Assembly (NCBI RefSeq): GCF_902826655.1
Contig: NZ_CADEFR010000013.1
Span: 1 to 64,000, forward strand
Reading direction: 5' to 3'
Length of the DNA: 64,000 bases
Source: an uncultured Methylibium sp.
Lineage (GTDB): Bacteria; Pseudomonadota; Gammaproteobacteria; Burkholderiales; Burkholderiaceae_C
The translations under genes were made by a program, and so were the position numbers. This document shows, in pieces, positions 9,502-18,361 of this stretch. Below the pieces are notes generated by a model that saw only the letters and a list, made by a program, of their open reading frames with translations, made no database searches and was not told where the DNA came from. Within the stretch, counting starts at the first letter, position 1. Every line of letters begins with the position of its first letter.

Positions 9502-11430
9502 ATGCAGCTCGGCGGGCGTCAACTACTGGTAGGTCTGGGTCTTGGGGCGATCGCGCAGGCTGCGCTGGCGGTTGGCTTCGGCCGCCTGCCCTCGACGGCC
9601 ACGCTGGGTCAACCACTGCAACTCAGCATCCCGCTGCGGCTCGAGCCCGACGAGGAACTGCGGCCCGAATGCCTGTCCGGTTCGGTCTCCTTCGCCGACA
9701 ACCTGCAGCAACCCGGAACGACCTCGCTGCGCCTGGATCCGGCGCCGCCCGGTGTCACCGATCGCAACCTGCGCCTGGCCACCACGACGCGGGTCGACGA
9801 GCCGGTCGTCAACGTCGAGATCAGCATCGGCTGCGGCGCCCGCGTGGTGAGGCGCTTCACCCTGTTTGCCGATCCTCCCCTGGTGCTGGCGACCGAGGCG
9901 CCATCGGTCGTCGCCGCGGGCAGCACCGGTGCGTCGGTCGAACCCTCTCCCGCCGCTGCGCCGGTCAACCCGGCCGCGCAGGCCTTGCCGCCGACGTCCG
10001 GCGCCATGGCCCAGGCCGTTGCGGCCGAGCCGACGGCCCGTTTGCGTGCGGTGGCGCCGCCGGCGCGCCAGCGCGCGGCGACGGCCTCGGGCGCGACGGC
10101 CACGGCGAAGCCACGCGCCGCTGCGCCCCGCCGGCCGGCCGACAACACGGCGCGCCTGCGGCTCACGCCGATCGAGCCGAGCGCCGTGATCGCGGCTGCT
10201 GCGACCAGCGCGGCGGCCAGCGCTGCCGAAGCGGCCGCCACGGCAGCATCGGCCGCCGCTGCCGAGGAAGCGGCCAGCGCGGCCAGCGCCGCAGCGGCCG
10301 CGCGTCGGCGTGTCGAGGAACTCGAAGCCTCGATGAAGCGACTGCAGGCCGAGACCGCCAGCACCAATCAGCAGCTCGGTACGCTGCAGTCGCGACTGCA
10401 GCGCGCCGAGGGTGATCGCTACAACAACCCGCTGGTCTACGCGCTCGTCGCGCTGATCGCCCTGCTGCTCGGCCTGGTGCTGTGGCTGTGGCGGCAGCGT
10501 CAGCAGGAAGCCGAGGCCCACGCCTGGCTGGTGCAGGCGGCAGCAGAGCCCAAGCCGCGCGGCCCGGCGACACGGGTCGACTCCGACGACGCCGCCACGG
10601 CGGAGGCCATCGCCTTCGCGCCGGTGCCGACGCTCAAGGCCTGGGTCAGCAAGCCGAACGAGATCGACGGTTTCGACGACACGCTGGCAGCGACGCGGGC
10701 CGGCCCGGCCTCGATGTCCGGCGCCCTGACGGCGCTGGCGCCGCTGGCGACGCCGCAGAAGCGCGAGGTCTCGGTCGAGGAACTGATCGACCTCGAGCAG
10801 CAGGCCGAATTCTTCGTCGTGCTGGGCCAGGACACCGCGGCGGTGGACTTGCTGCTGGGCCATCTGCGCAGCACCGCCGGCAACAGCCCGCTGCCCTACC
10901 TGAAGTTGCTCGAGATCTACAAGCGCCGCGGCGACCGCAACGACTACGAGAAGCTGCGCGAGCGCTTCAACAGCCGCTTCAACGCCTACGCCCCGGCCTG
11001 GGAGACCGACCTGCAGGGGGGGCGCTCGCTCGACGAGTACCCGACGGTGATCGATCGGCTGCAGAACCTGTGGTCCGAACCCCAGCGCGCGATGGACGTG
11101 CTGCAAGCCTCGCTGCTGCGCGCCGAAGGCGGCGAGACCAGCACCGGGAGTGCGAGCGCCGGCAGCTTCGACCTGCCCGCCTACCGCGAGCTGATGCTGC
11201 TCTACTCGGTGGCGCGCGACCGGTCGGAAGTCGAGAACGGTGGCGCCGTCGACCTGCTGTTGCCGATCGGCGACGCCGAGCCTGGCGAGATCCACAGCGG
11301 CGTGTTCGAGCGCCTGCTCGCGACGACCACGCTGCCGGCCCAGCCCGACGCGCAGAAGCCGCTCGAGATCGACCTGACGCTCGAGGACCTGGAGCCCAAG
11401 CCGCCCGAGTCCGGCGGCGAGCGTCACTGA
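9502..11430 (+). CDS. fimV: FimV-like peptidoglycan/pilus assembly hub protein, short form without LysM
   Basis: A 642-residue membrane protein. A signal-like hydrophobic start (LLVGLGLGAIAQAALA) is followed by the FimV N-terminal domain (GFGRLPSTATLGQPLQLSIPL). Next come a Pro/Ala-rich linker, an Ala-rich coiled coil up to about residue 305, one membrane span at about 309-330, and a cytoplasmic part with a TPR-like segment (VEELIDLEQQAEFFVVLGQ, then LEIYKRRGDRNDYEKLRERF). FimV proteins organise polar type IV pilus and secretion machinery. I see no LysM motif, and the protein is shorter than typical FimV. The start at 9502 places the signal segment correctly. Confidence 0.83.
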   Translation: MQLGGRQLLVGLGLGAIAQAALAVGFGRLPSTATLGQPLQLSIPLRLEPDEELRPECLSGSVSFADNLQQPGTTSLRLDPAPPGVTDRNLRLATTTRVDEPVVNVEISIGCGARVVRRFTLFADPPLVLATEAPSVVAAGSTGASVEPSPAAAPVNPAAQALPPTSGAMAQAVAAEPTARLRAVAPPARQRAATASGATATAKPRAAAPRRPADNTARLRLTPIEPSAVIAAAATSAAASAAEAAATAASAAAAEEAASAASAAAAARRRVEELEASMKRLQAETASTNQQLGTLQSRLQRAEGDRYNNPLVYALVALIALLLGLVLWLWRQRQQEAEAHAWLVQAAAEPKPRGPATRVDSDDAATAEAIAFAPVPTLKAWVSKPNEIDGFDDTLAATRAGPASMSGALTALAPLATPQKREVSVEELIDLEQQAEFFVVLGQDTAAVDLLLGHLRSTAGNSPLPYLKLLEIYKRRGDRNDYEKLRERFNSRFNAYAPAWETDLQGGRSLDEYPTVIDRLQNLWSEPQRAMDVLQASLLRAEGGETSTGSASAGSFDLPAYRELMLLYSVARDRSEVENGGAVDLLLPIGDAEPGEIHSGVFERLLATTTLPAQPDAQKPLEIDLTLEDLEPKPPESGGERH

Positions 11431-11446
11431 CCGCGGGTCGTCCCGG

Positions 11447-12622
11447 CTAGAGCCGGCTCGCGAGGCGCCGCAGCGCCTCGTCCAGCGTGCCGTCCTGCTT
11501 GGCGAAGCAGAAACGCACGACGCGCTGCTCGAAACCTCCGTCATAGAAGGCCGACAGCGGAATGGCCGCGACGCCGGCCTGCATCGTGAGCCAGCGGCAG
11601 AAGTCGAGCTCGCTGCGCTCGCGGTGCGCGGGCAGTGCGGAGTAGTCGACGCACTGGAAGTAGCTGCCTTCGCTGGCCAGCAGCGCCAGCCCGCTGTCCG
11701 CCAGGCCGGCGCGGAAGCGGTCGCGCTTGGCGGCATAGAACGCGGGCAGGTCCAGGTAGGGCCGGGGATCGGCAAGGTAAGCCGCCAGCGCATGCTGCAC
11801 CGGCGTGTTGACGGTGAAGACGTTGAACTGGTGCACCTTGCGGAACTCGGCCATCAGCGCGGCCGGTGCGGCCGCGTAGCCGACCTTCCAGCCAGTGACG
11901 TGGAAGGTCTTGCCGAAGCTCGAGACCACGACGGCGCGCGCCGCCAGGTCCGGGAAGCGCGACACGCTCTGGTGCGGTGCGCCGTCGAACACCATGTGCT
12001 CGTAGACCTCGTCGGCGATCAGCAGCACGTCGGTCGGCTGCAGCAACGCGGCGAGCCGACGCATGTCGGCCGCACTCCAGACGGTCGCGCTGGGGTTGTG
12101 CGGCGTGTTGACGATCAGCGCCCGCGTGCGGGGCGTCAGCGCCGCGGCCAGCCGGTCGAAGTCCGGGCGGAAGCTGCCGGGCGTCAACGGGACGCGCACC
12201 ACGCGCCCGCCGGCCAGCTCGATGTTGGGCGCGTAGCTGTCGTAGCAGGGTTCCAGCACGATCACCTCGTCGCCCGGATGGACGAGTGCCAGGATCGCGG
12301 TCAGGATCGCCTGGGTCGCGCCGGCGGTGATGGTGATCTCGCTGCCGGCGTCGTAGCGGTGACCGTACAAGGCCTCGATCTTGGCGGCCACCGCCTCCCG
12401 CAGCGCGACCACGCCGGGCATCGGCGGGTACTGGTTGTGTCCGGCCCGCATCGCCTGCGCCACCGCATCGACCAGCCGCGGATCGCAGTCGAAGTCCGGG
12501 AAGCCCTGGCCCAGGTTGACGGCGCCGTGCTCCTGGGCCAGCGCCGACATCACGCTGAAGATGGTCGTGCCGACCTGCGGCAAGCGGCTGGCGGGCAAGG
12601 GAGTGCGGTGGACGACGGTCAT
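11447..12622 (-). CDS. PLP-dependent methionine-type aminotransferase
   Basis: A 391-residue fold-type I class I/II aminotransferase. The PLP lysine is Lys238 in SFGKTFHVTGWKVGY, with the upstream NTPHNPSATVW and DEVYEHMVFDG blocks typical of the YbdL/methionine aminotransferase group (also annotated as kynurenine-oxoglutarate transaminase-like). These act on methionine, glutamine or aromatic amino acids with a 2-oxo acid. It lies 4 bases after the CysB-type regulator gene on the same strand, which fits a sulfur amino-acid role. It converges on fimV. Confidence 0.87.
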   Translation of the reverse strand: MTVVHRTPLPASRLPQVGTTIFSVMSALAQEHGAVNLGQGFPDFDCDPRLVDAVAQAMRAGHNQYPPMPGVVALREAVAAKIEALYGHRYDAGSEITITAGATQAILTAILALVHPGDEVIVLEPCYDSYAPNIELAGGRVVRVPLTPGSFRPDFDRLAAALTPRTRALIVNTPHNPSATVWSAADMRRLAALLQPTDVLLIADEVYEHMVFDGAPHQSVSRFPDLAARAVVVSSFGKTFHVTGWKVGYAAAPAALMAEFRKVHQFNVFTVNTPVQHALAAYLADPRPYLDLPAFYAAKRDRFRAGLADSGLALLASEGSYFQCVDYSALPAHRERSELDFCRWLTMQAGVAAIPLSAFYDGGFEQRVVRFCFAKQDGTLDEALRRLASRL

Positions 12623-12626
12623 GGAC

Positions 12627-13580
12627 TCAGAGTTCGTAGTTCTCGCCGCCGCCCTGCATCACACGCTGGATCAGCGACCGCGTCAGGCGGTCGGACAGCA
12701 GCTCGGCAAAGCTGTAGACGAAGCTGCGCAGGTAGGCGCCGCGCTTGAAGGCGAGGCGAGCGACGTTCTTGCCGAACAGCTGGCCGGCCGGACGCGTGAC
12801 GAGGTCGCCGCCCGGCGCGCAGGCAGGGTCGTCGCGTACCGCCATCTCGGCCACGATGCCGACGCCCAGGCCCAGCCGCACGTAGGTCTTGATGACGTCG
12901 GAATCGATGGCCTCCAGCACCACGTTGGGCTTGAGCCCGCGTGCGGCGAAGGCCTGGTCGATGCGCGTGCGGCCGGTGAACGAGGGGTGGTAGGAGATCA
13001 ACGGTTCCTGCGCCAGCTGCTCGAGCGTCAGCCGCTCCTGGACCGACAGCGGATGGGTCAGCGGCAGCACGACGACGTGATGCCAGTCGTAGCACGGCAG
13101 GGTCACCAGGGCATCGAAGTCGCTGAGCGACTCGGTGGCGAGGCCGACGTCGGCGGTCTCGTCGATCAGCATCTGCGCGACCTGCTCGGGCGTGCCCTGG
13201 TGCAGGCTGATCGCGACCTTGGGATGGCGCTTGCGCAAGGCGGCCACCGGCCCCGGCAGCACGTAGCGCGCCTGCGTGTGCGTCGTGGCGATCGACAGCG
13301 TCCCGGTGTCCTGCTGGCTGAACTCCTCGCCGATGCGCTTGAGGTTGCCGACCTCGCGCATGATGATCTCGACCGCGGCCAGCACCTGGCGGCCCGGCTC
13401 GGTGATGCGCTTCAGGCGCTTGCCATGGCGCGCGAAGATGTCGATGCCGAGCTCGCCCTCGAGCTCGAGGATGGCCTTGGAGATGCCGGGCTGCGAGGTG
13501 TGCAGCGCCTTCGCGGTCTCGGTCAGGTTCAGATTGCGGCGCGCGGCTTCCTGGACAAAGCGGAACTGGTGCAGGTTCAT
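12627..13580 (-). CDS. cysB: CysB-family LysR-type transcriptional regulator
   Basis: A 317-residue LysR-type activator. The N-terminal winged helix carries the CysB/Cbl signature (MNLHQFRFVQEA, LHTSQPGISKAI, FARHGKRLKRITEPG), and the effector domain includes the threonines of TTHTQARYVLP that contact sulfate or N-acetylserine in CysB. It should activate sulfate/thiosulfate assimilation genes, none of which is visible here. It follows cbiX, encoding a sirohydrochlorin chelatase; sirohaem is the cofactor of sulfite reductase. Both genes lie on one strand with a 27-base gap. Confidence 0.93.
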   Translation of the reverse strand: MNLHQFRFVQEAARRNLNLTETAKALHTSQPGISKAILELEGELGIDIFARHGKRLKRITEPGRQVLAAVEIIMREVGNLKRIGEEFSQQDTGTLSIATTHTQARYVLPGPVAALRKRHPKVAISLHQGTPEQVAQMLIDETADVGLATESLSDFDALVTLPCYDWHHVVVLPLTHPLSVQERLTLEQLAQEPLISYHPSFTGRTRIDQAFAARGLKPNVVLEAIDSDVIKTYVRLGLGVGIVAEMAVRDDPACAPGGDLVTRPAGQLFGKNVARLAFKRGAYLRSFVYSFAELLSDRLTRSLIQRVMQGGGENYEL

Positions 13581-13607
13581 CGGCGTGGCGCAGCAGGTGG
13601 GCCGCGA

Positions 13608-14003
13608 TTATCGGCGGGGTGGCGTCGGTGCGCCGGCTTGCGCCCAGGCGACGTCGGCCATCGCGCCGATGACATCGGCATGCTCGCCGACGGCCGCCGC
13701 GAGCCGCCACTCGACCTGCGGATGAGCGGCGCGCAGCGCATCGACCAGCAGCGGGAGGTCCTTGCGCACGTGTCCGCCGGCCCCGAGGAAGAGCGGCACG
13801 ATGGTCACGCGCTCGCAGCCTTGAGCGGCCAGCTCGCGGCCGGCATGCGGCAGGTCGGGCGCCATGAACTCCAGGAAGGCCAGGGCCACCGGCGTGGCGG
13901 GTGCCTTCTGCCGCAGCCGATCGGCGACGGCCTCGAAGGGCCGGGCCCACAGCGGGTCGCGCGCGCCGTGCGCGAACAGCAGGATGCCGCCGGGCCGAGT
14001 CAT
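13608..14003 (-). CDS. cbiX: CbiX/SirB-type sirohydrochlorin chelatase
   Basis: A 131-residue single-domain chelatase of the short CbiX type. His12 in LLFAHGARD and the VTIVPLFLGAGGHVRKDLP block hold the metal-binding histidines. These proteins insert cobalt, iron or nickel into sirohydrochlorin for sirohaem or corrinoid synthesis; the metal cannot be decided. Its ATG overlaps the lptG stop codon by 4 bases (ATGA), so translation is coupled to lptG even though the functions differ. Confidence 0.9.
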   Translation of the reverse strand: MTRPGGILLFAHGARDPLWARPFEAVADRLRQKAPATPVALAFLEFMAPDLPHAGRELAAQGCERVTIVPLFLGAGGHVRKDLPLLVDALRAAHPQVEWRLAAAVGEHADVIGAMADVAWAQAGAPTPPRR

Positions 14004-15109
14004 CGAAAGCGCACCAGCCAGCTGAAGGCGGCCATCGACAGCAGCAGGTAGAACACCCCCGGCGCGGCGGCGGCGATCCAGGGCGTCCAGTCGCGCAGCA
14101 GGCCGAGGTGCGTCGAGACGTTGTTCAGCAGCACGAAGCTGATGCCCAGCAGGATGCCGCCGAAGACGCGCACGCTGACACCGCCGGCGCGCGCGTGCAG
14201 ATAGGCGAAGGGCAGTGCCAGGCCCATCATCACCAGGCAGGCCAGCGGGTAGAAGGCCTTCTTCCAGAACTGGATCTCCTGGCGCTGCGCCGCCTGCTCG
14301 TTCTGCGACAGGTGGCTCACGTAGCGGTACAGGTCGATCGTCGACATGCTCTTGAGCGGCGACACCGCGGCGCCGACGACCGACGGCGACAGCTGCGTCG
14401 GCCAGCGCATCTCGGCATGCGTCTCCTCGACCGGCAGCCGGCTCCCGTCGCCCTGCCAGCGCGTGATGCGCACGTCCTGCAGCAGCCAGGCGCGGTCCTC
14501 CACCTGCGCGCGCGCCGCCGAGACGCGCGCCAGCAGCTGGTTGTCGGCGCTGAACTCGTAGATGCGCACATCGTCCAGCTTGCCGCCCGACCCGACGCGA
14601 CCGACATTGATGGAGTCGATGCGTTCGCCGGGCGGCGACTCGTCAGCGGTGGCGATGCGGCGGTCACGCAACCACGCGCTCTCGCTGCCTGCCGCGCCGC
14701 GCAGACCGGCCCGCAGCGCCTGCGCCTGGGCGTCGAAGTAGGGCGCCACGTAGTCGCCGACGACGAAGGTGACGAGGGCGAAGGCGACACCCAGCTGCGC
14801 CAGCAACGACAGCGCCCGGCTCGGGCCCAGGCCGCCGGTGCGCAGGATGGTGAACTCCGAGGACTGCGCCAGCCGCGCCATCGCGTAGATGCCGCCGATC
14901 AGCACGGCGATCGGCACCAGTTCGTAGAAGTGCGCCGGCACCTCCAGCAGACAGAAGAGCAGGGCGTGCTGCACACCGTAGGCGCCGCGGGTCACGTCGC
15001 CCAGTTCATCGACGAAGTCGATGAAGAAGAACAGCGCCAGGAAAGCGATCGCGACGAAGGCGACGGCGCCCAGCACGTCGGCATACAACAGTCGGCGCAC
15101 GGTGCGCAT
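14000..15109 (-). CDS. lptG: LPS export ABC permease LptG
   Basis: A 369-residue inner-membrane permease of the LptB2FG transporter that pulls lipopolysaccharide from the inner membrane to the Lpt bridge. The start MRTVRRLLYADVL and the N-terminal membrane spans match LptG, with a periplasmic jellyroll in the middle and three C-terminal spans. An upstream in-frame extension exists, but the ATG at 15109 fits the family and lies 8 bases after the lptF stop. The lptF-lptG order is standard. Confidence 0.93.
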   Translation of the reverse strand: MRTVRRLLYADVLGAVAFVAIAFLALFFFIDFVDELGDVTRGAYGVQHALLFCLLEVPAHFYELVPIAVLIGGIYAMARLAQSSEFTILRTGGLGPSRALSLLAQLGVAFALVTFVVGDYVAPYFDAQAQALRAGLRGAAGSESAWLRDRRIATADESPPGERIDSINVGRVGSGGKLDDVRIYEFSADNQLLARVSAARAQVEDRAWLLQDVRITRWQGDGSRLPVEETHAEMRWPTQLSPSVVGAAVSPLKSMSTIDLYRYVSHLSQNEQAAQRQEIQFWKKAFYPLACLVMMGLALPFAYLHARAGGVSVRVFGGILLGISFVLLNNVSTHLGLLRDWTPWIAAAAPGVFYLLLSMAAFSWLVRFR

Positions 15110-15117
15110 GGCGGGCC

Positions 15118-16209
15118 TCAGGCGACCGCGCGCCGCCGGCGCAGGCTGAACGAGGCGCCGCGCTCGCGCCACCACAGCAGCGTCAGCGCCAGCACGAAGA
15201 TGCCGCCATGGACCAGGAGCAGCGCGTTGCCCGGCGTGAGCTTGCCGCCAGCCACCCAGGCCTGGCTCAGGTTCAGCAGGTTGTAGTAGACGACGAAGGC
15301 GAGCAGCGCGAACAGCAGGTTCCAGCTGCCGGCGCGGCGCGGGTTGCCGGCCGACAGGCCGATCGCCAGCAGCACCAGGTTCACGCCACCGAGCGCCAGG
15401 CCGATGCGCCAGATCAGCTCGCCGAGATGTCGATTGCTGGGCTGGGTCAGCAGCTCCCAGGTGCTGCGGGCCTTGGGCGGGAGGCTGTCGTCACCCGAGG
15501 CGGCGACGTCGCCGGCCAGCACGCGGTAGGTGTCGAACTGCGCCAACTTGCGCTCGCCGGTGACGAGGTTGATGTCGCTGCGCTGGCCGCGTTCGAGCAC
15601 GATGAATCGCTGGTCGCCCTCGACCTCGATGCGTCCGCTGCGTGCCGAGGTGACGCTCTCGGAGTCGGCCTTGCGCTCGAGCACGAACACGTTGCGGGCG
15701 CCGGCCGCATCGCCGCTCTCGCGCTCGATGAAGAAGACGCGCTGGCCGTCGGCCGAGCGCTGGAACTGCCCCGGCGCGACGCGCGACACGTCGGAGCGGC
15801 GTTCGTAGCGGTCCTTCAGCTCGGCGACCTGGCGGTTGCCCCAGGGCCAGACGAAGAGTGCCAGGATCGCCACCAGCAGCAGCAGCGGCCAGGCCAGCCG
15901 CAGCACCGGCAGCACGAAGCGCAGCAGGCTCACGCCGCTGGCGAACCAGATGACCATCTCGCTGTCGCGGTACATGCGCGTCAGCGTCGTCACGACCGCG
16001 ATGAAGAGCGACAGGCTCAGCATCGTCGGCAGGTTCTCCAGCGCGATGTAGCCGAGCAGCAAGGCCACGTCCTGCGCCGCCACCGAGCCGCCGGCCGCCT
16101 GGCCGAGCGTGCGGATCAGGAACATCGTGATCACGATCGTCATGATGACGATCAGGGTGGCGCCGAAGCTCCGGCTGAGGTCTCGACGCAGAGTGGAATC
16201 GAATAACAT
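15118..16209 (-). CDS. lptF: LPS export ABC permease LptF
   Basis: A 363-residue partner permease of LptG. It begins MLFDSTLRRDLSRSF, followed by a hydrophobic first span, the LptF/LptG block FLIRTLGQAAGGSV, a periplasmic domain rich in beta strands and three C-terminal spans. The start at 16209 is fixed by these residues. Its start codon is only 27 bases from the divergent pepA start. Confidence 0.93.
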   Translation of the reverse strand: MLFDSTLRRDLSRSFGATLIVIMTIVITMFLIRTLGQAAGGSVAAQDVALLLGYIALENLPTMLSLSLFIAVVTTLTRMYRDSEMVIWFASGVSLLRFVLPVLRLAWPLLLLVAILALFVWPWGNRQVAELKDRYERRSDVSRVAPGQFQRSADGQRVFFIERESGDAAGARNVFVLERKADSESVTSARSGRIEVEGDQRFIVLERGQRSDINLVTGERKLAQFDTYRVLAGDVAASGDDSLPPKARSTWELLTQPSNRHLGELIWRIGLALGGVNLVLLAIGLSAGNPRRAGSWNLLFALLAFVVYYNLLNLSQAWVAGGKLTPGNALLLVHGGIFVLALTLLWWRERGASFSLRRRRAVA

Positions 16210-16236
16210 CGATTGGTCTTCAAAACGGATCGCATT

Positions 16237-17691
16237 ATGGACTTTCGCTCTCTGATCACGACCACCGACAAGCTCTCGAAGACCGCGGCCGACGCGCTGC
16301 TGGTGGTGGTGGCCGGCGATCCGAAGAAGCAGGTCCTCGACGCCCCACTGAAGACGGCCCTGCTGGATGCCATCGCCGCCGGCGACCTGACGCTCAAGCC
16401 GGGCCGCACGCTGTACCTGCACCGCCCGGCCGGCATCAAGTCGGCCCGGGTGGTCTTCGCGGCCGCGGCGGACGAGAGCGCCAAGGCCTTCCGGTCGGCG
16501 GTCGGCGCCGGGCTGGGCGAGCTCAAGCCCAAGGGCGTCAAGCACGTGGCCGTGATCGCAGCAGGCACCGCCGAGGCAGCGCATGCCGAGGCGCTGGTGG
16601 CCGCCGCGACCGACGCGACCTACGTCTACCGGCATACCAAGCCCAGCGCGCCGACGGCCCCGGCCCTGCAGACCGTCACCCTGCTGGCCGGCAAGGCGGC
16701 GGGCAAGTCGGTCCAGGCGGGCCTGGCGCGGGGTGAGGCGATCGCCGCCGGCGTGACGCTGGCGCGCGAGTGTGCCAACCGGCCCGGCAACCATTGCACG
16801 CCGAGCTTCCTGGCCGCCGAGGCGAAGAAGCTCGCCAGGCTGCCGCGCATCAAGGTCGAGGTGCTGGAGCGCAAGGACTGCGACAAGCTCGGCATGGGCT
16901 CCTTCCTGGCCGTGGCGCAGGGCTCGGACGAACCGCCCAAGTTCATCGTGCTGCGCTACGACGGCGACGCCAAGGCCAGCGCGCCGGTCGTGCTGGTCGG
17001 CAAGGGCATCACCTTCGACACCGGCGGCATCTCCATCAAGCCGGCCGGCGAGATGGACGAGATGAAGTTCGACATGGGCGGTGCCGCCAGCGTGCTGGGC
17101 AGCTTCCAGGCGCTGGCGCGGCTGCAGCCCAGGCTCAACGTCGTCGGCCTGATCCCGACCTGCGAGAACATGCCCAGCGGCCGCGCGGTCAAGCCGGGCG
17201 ACGTGGTGACGTCGATGTCGGGCCAGACCATCGAGGTGCTCAACACCGACGCCGAGGGCCGGCTGATCCTGTGCGACGCGCTGACCTATGCCGAGCGCTT
17301 CAAGCCGTCGGCCGTGGTGGACATCGCCACGCTGACCGGCGCCTGCGTGATCGCGCTGGGCCATCATCGTACCGGCCTGTTCAGTGCCGACGATTCGCTG
17401 GCCCAGGGCCTGCTGGCCGCCGGCGACGCCGGGCTGGACCCGGCCTGGCGGATGCCGCTGGACGACGAGTATGAAGAGGCGCTGAAGAGCAACTTCGCCG
17501 ACATGGGCAACGTCGGCGGCCGTGCGGGGGGTGCCATCACCGCCGCGATGTTCCTGAAGAAGTTCACCGCCAAGTACCGCTGGGCCCATCTCGACATCGC
17601 CGGCACCGCCTGGAAGTCGGGTGCCGCCAAGGGATCGACCGGCCGGCCGGTGCCGCTGCTGACGCACTTCCTGCTGTCGCAGGTCCGCTGA
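16237..17691 (+). CDS. pepA: leucyl aminopeptidase (M17), PepA
   Basis: A 484-residue cytosolic hexameric aminopeptidase with two metal ions. The C-terminal catalytic domain contains VGKGITFDTGGISIKP and the signature NTDAEGRL at residues 336-343. It removes N-terminal leucine and other residues; in some bacteria PepA also binds DNA as an accessory factor. The ATG at 16237 (MDFRSL) is preferred to an upstream in-frame ATG that would leave only 3 bases to lptF. holC follows 28 bases downstream. Confidence 0.95.
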   Translation: MDFRSLITTTDKLSKTAADALLVVVAGDPKKQVLDAPLKTALLDAIAAGDLTLKPGRTLYLHRPAGIKSARVVFAAAADESAKAFRSAVGAGLGELKPKGVKHVAVIAAGTAEAAHAEALVAAATDATYVYRHTKPSAPTAPALQTVTLLAGKAAGKSVQAGLARGEAIAAGVTLARECANRPGNHCTPSFLAAEAKKLARLPRIKVEVLERKDCDKLGMGSFLAVAQGSDEPPKFIVLRYDGDAKASAPVVLVGKGITFDTGGISIKPAGEMDEMKFDMGGAASVLGSFQALARLQPRLNVVGLIPTCENMPSGRAVKPGDVVTSMSGQTIEVLNTDAEGRLILCDALTYAERFKPSAVVDIATLTGACVIALGHHRTGLFSADDSLAQGLLAAGDAGLDPAWRMPLDDEYEEALKSNFADMGNVGGRAGGAITAAMFLKKFTAKYRWAHLDIAGTAWKSGAAKGSTGRPVPLLTHFLLSQVR

Positions 17692-17719
17692 CGCCCTGTC
17701 GGGCGACGCGCCGGGCGCG

Positions 17720-18151
17720 ATGACCGAGGTCAACTTCCATCACGGGGCGGCGGACCCGCTGGGTTACGCCTGCCGCCTGCTGCTGAAGGCCTACCAGCGC
17801 GGGGCCCGCGCCGCGGTCACCGGAGCGAGCGGCGTGCTGGCCGAGCTGGACGTGGCGCTCTGGACCTTCGAGCCGCTGGCCTTCGTGCCCCACGTCCGGC
17901 TGCGTGCCGGCGAGGCGCCGGCCGCACGCCTGGCCGCCACGCCGGTGTGGCTGCTGGAGCGCGCCGTCGACGCACCGCACCACGAGGTGCTGGTCAACCT
18001 GGGGCCGGAGATCGCGCCGGGTTTCGAGAGCTTCGAGCGCCTGTTCGAGATCGTCGGCAGCGACGAGCCGGGTCGCCTGGCGGGACGGCAGCGCTGGCGC
18101 CATCTCGAGAGCCGGGGCTACGCGATCCGGCCGCACGAAGTCCGTGGCTGA
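17720..18151 (+). CDS. holC: DNA polymerase III chi subunit
   Basis: A 143-residue clamp-loader accessory subunit that contacts single-strand-binding protein. It begins TEVNFHHGAADPLGYACRLL and includes the FVPHVRL and TPVWLLE blocks typical of HolC in betaproteobacteria. The pepA-holC order is conserved across many proteobacteria, which supports the call. Confidence 0.92.
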   Translation: MTEVNFHHGAADPLGYACRLLLKAYQRGARAAVTGASGVLAELDVALWTFEPLAFVPHVRLRAGEAPAARLAATPVWLLERAVDAPHHEVLVNLGPEIAPGFESFERLFEIVGSDEPGRLAGRQRWRHLESRGYAIRPHEVRG

Positions 18152-18189
18152 CCGACCGGGCGTGCGGCCGGTCGACCGGCGCGGGGCGT

Positions 18190-18204
18190 GGTCTGCCCCT
18201 TGCT
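18190..18204 (+). promoter_or_regulatory. possible sigma-54 (-24/-12) promoter
   Basis: A GG (18190-18191) and a GC (18202-18203) are separated by exactly 10 bases, with a T before GG and TTGCT around the GC, as in sigma-54 promoters. It lies about 158 bases before the binding-protein gene. GC-rich DNA produces this pattern by chance fairly often, so confidence is low. A weak sigma-70-like TATGGT at 18297-18302 is an alternative. Confidence 0.22.
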
Positions 18205-18361
18205 AGCGAGGAAGCCGGGCGGTTGTCGATTCCGTGCGAGGGCGCTGACGGTGTTTTCACTAGGCGCGGCCGGCCGGCCGAAGCCTTGTTTTGGAGTATG
18301 GTTTCGGCCGTTGAGAACAACCCGTTTTCCTCAACTCTCTCTTCCAACCCGGAGGTTCTTC

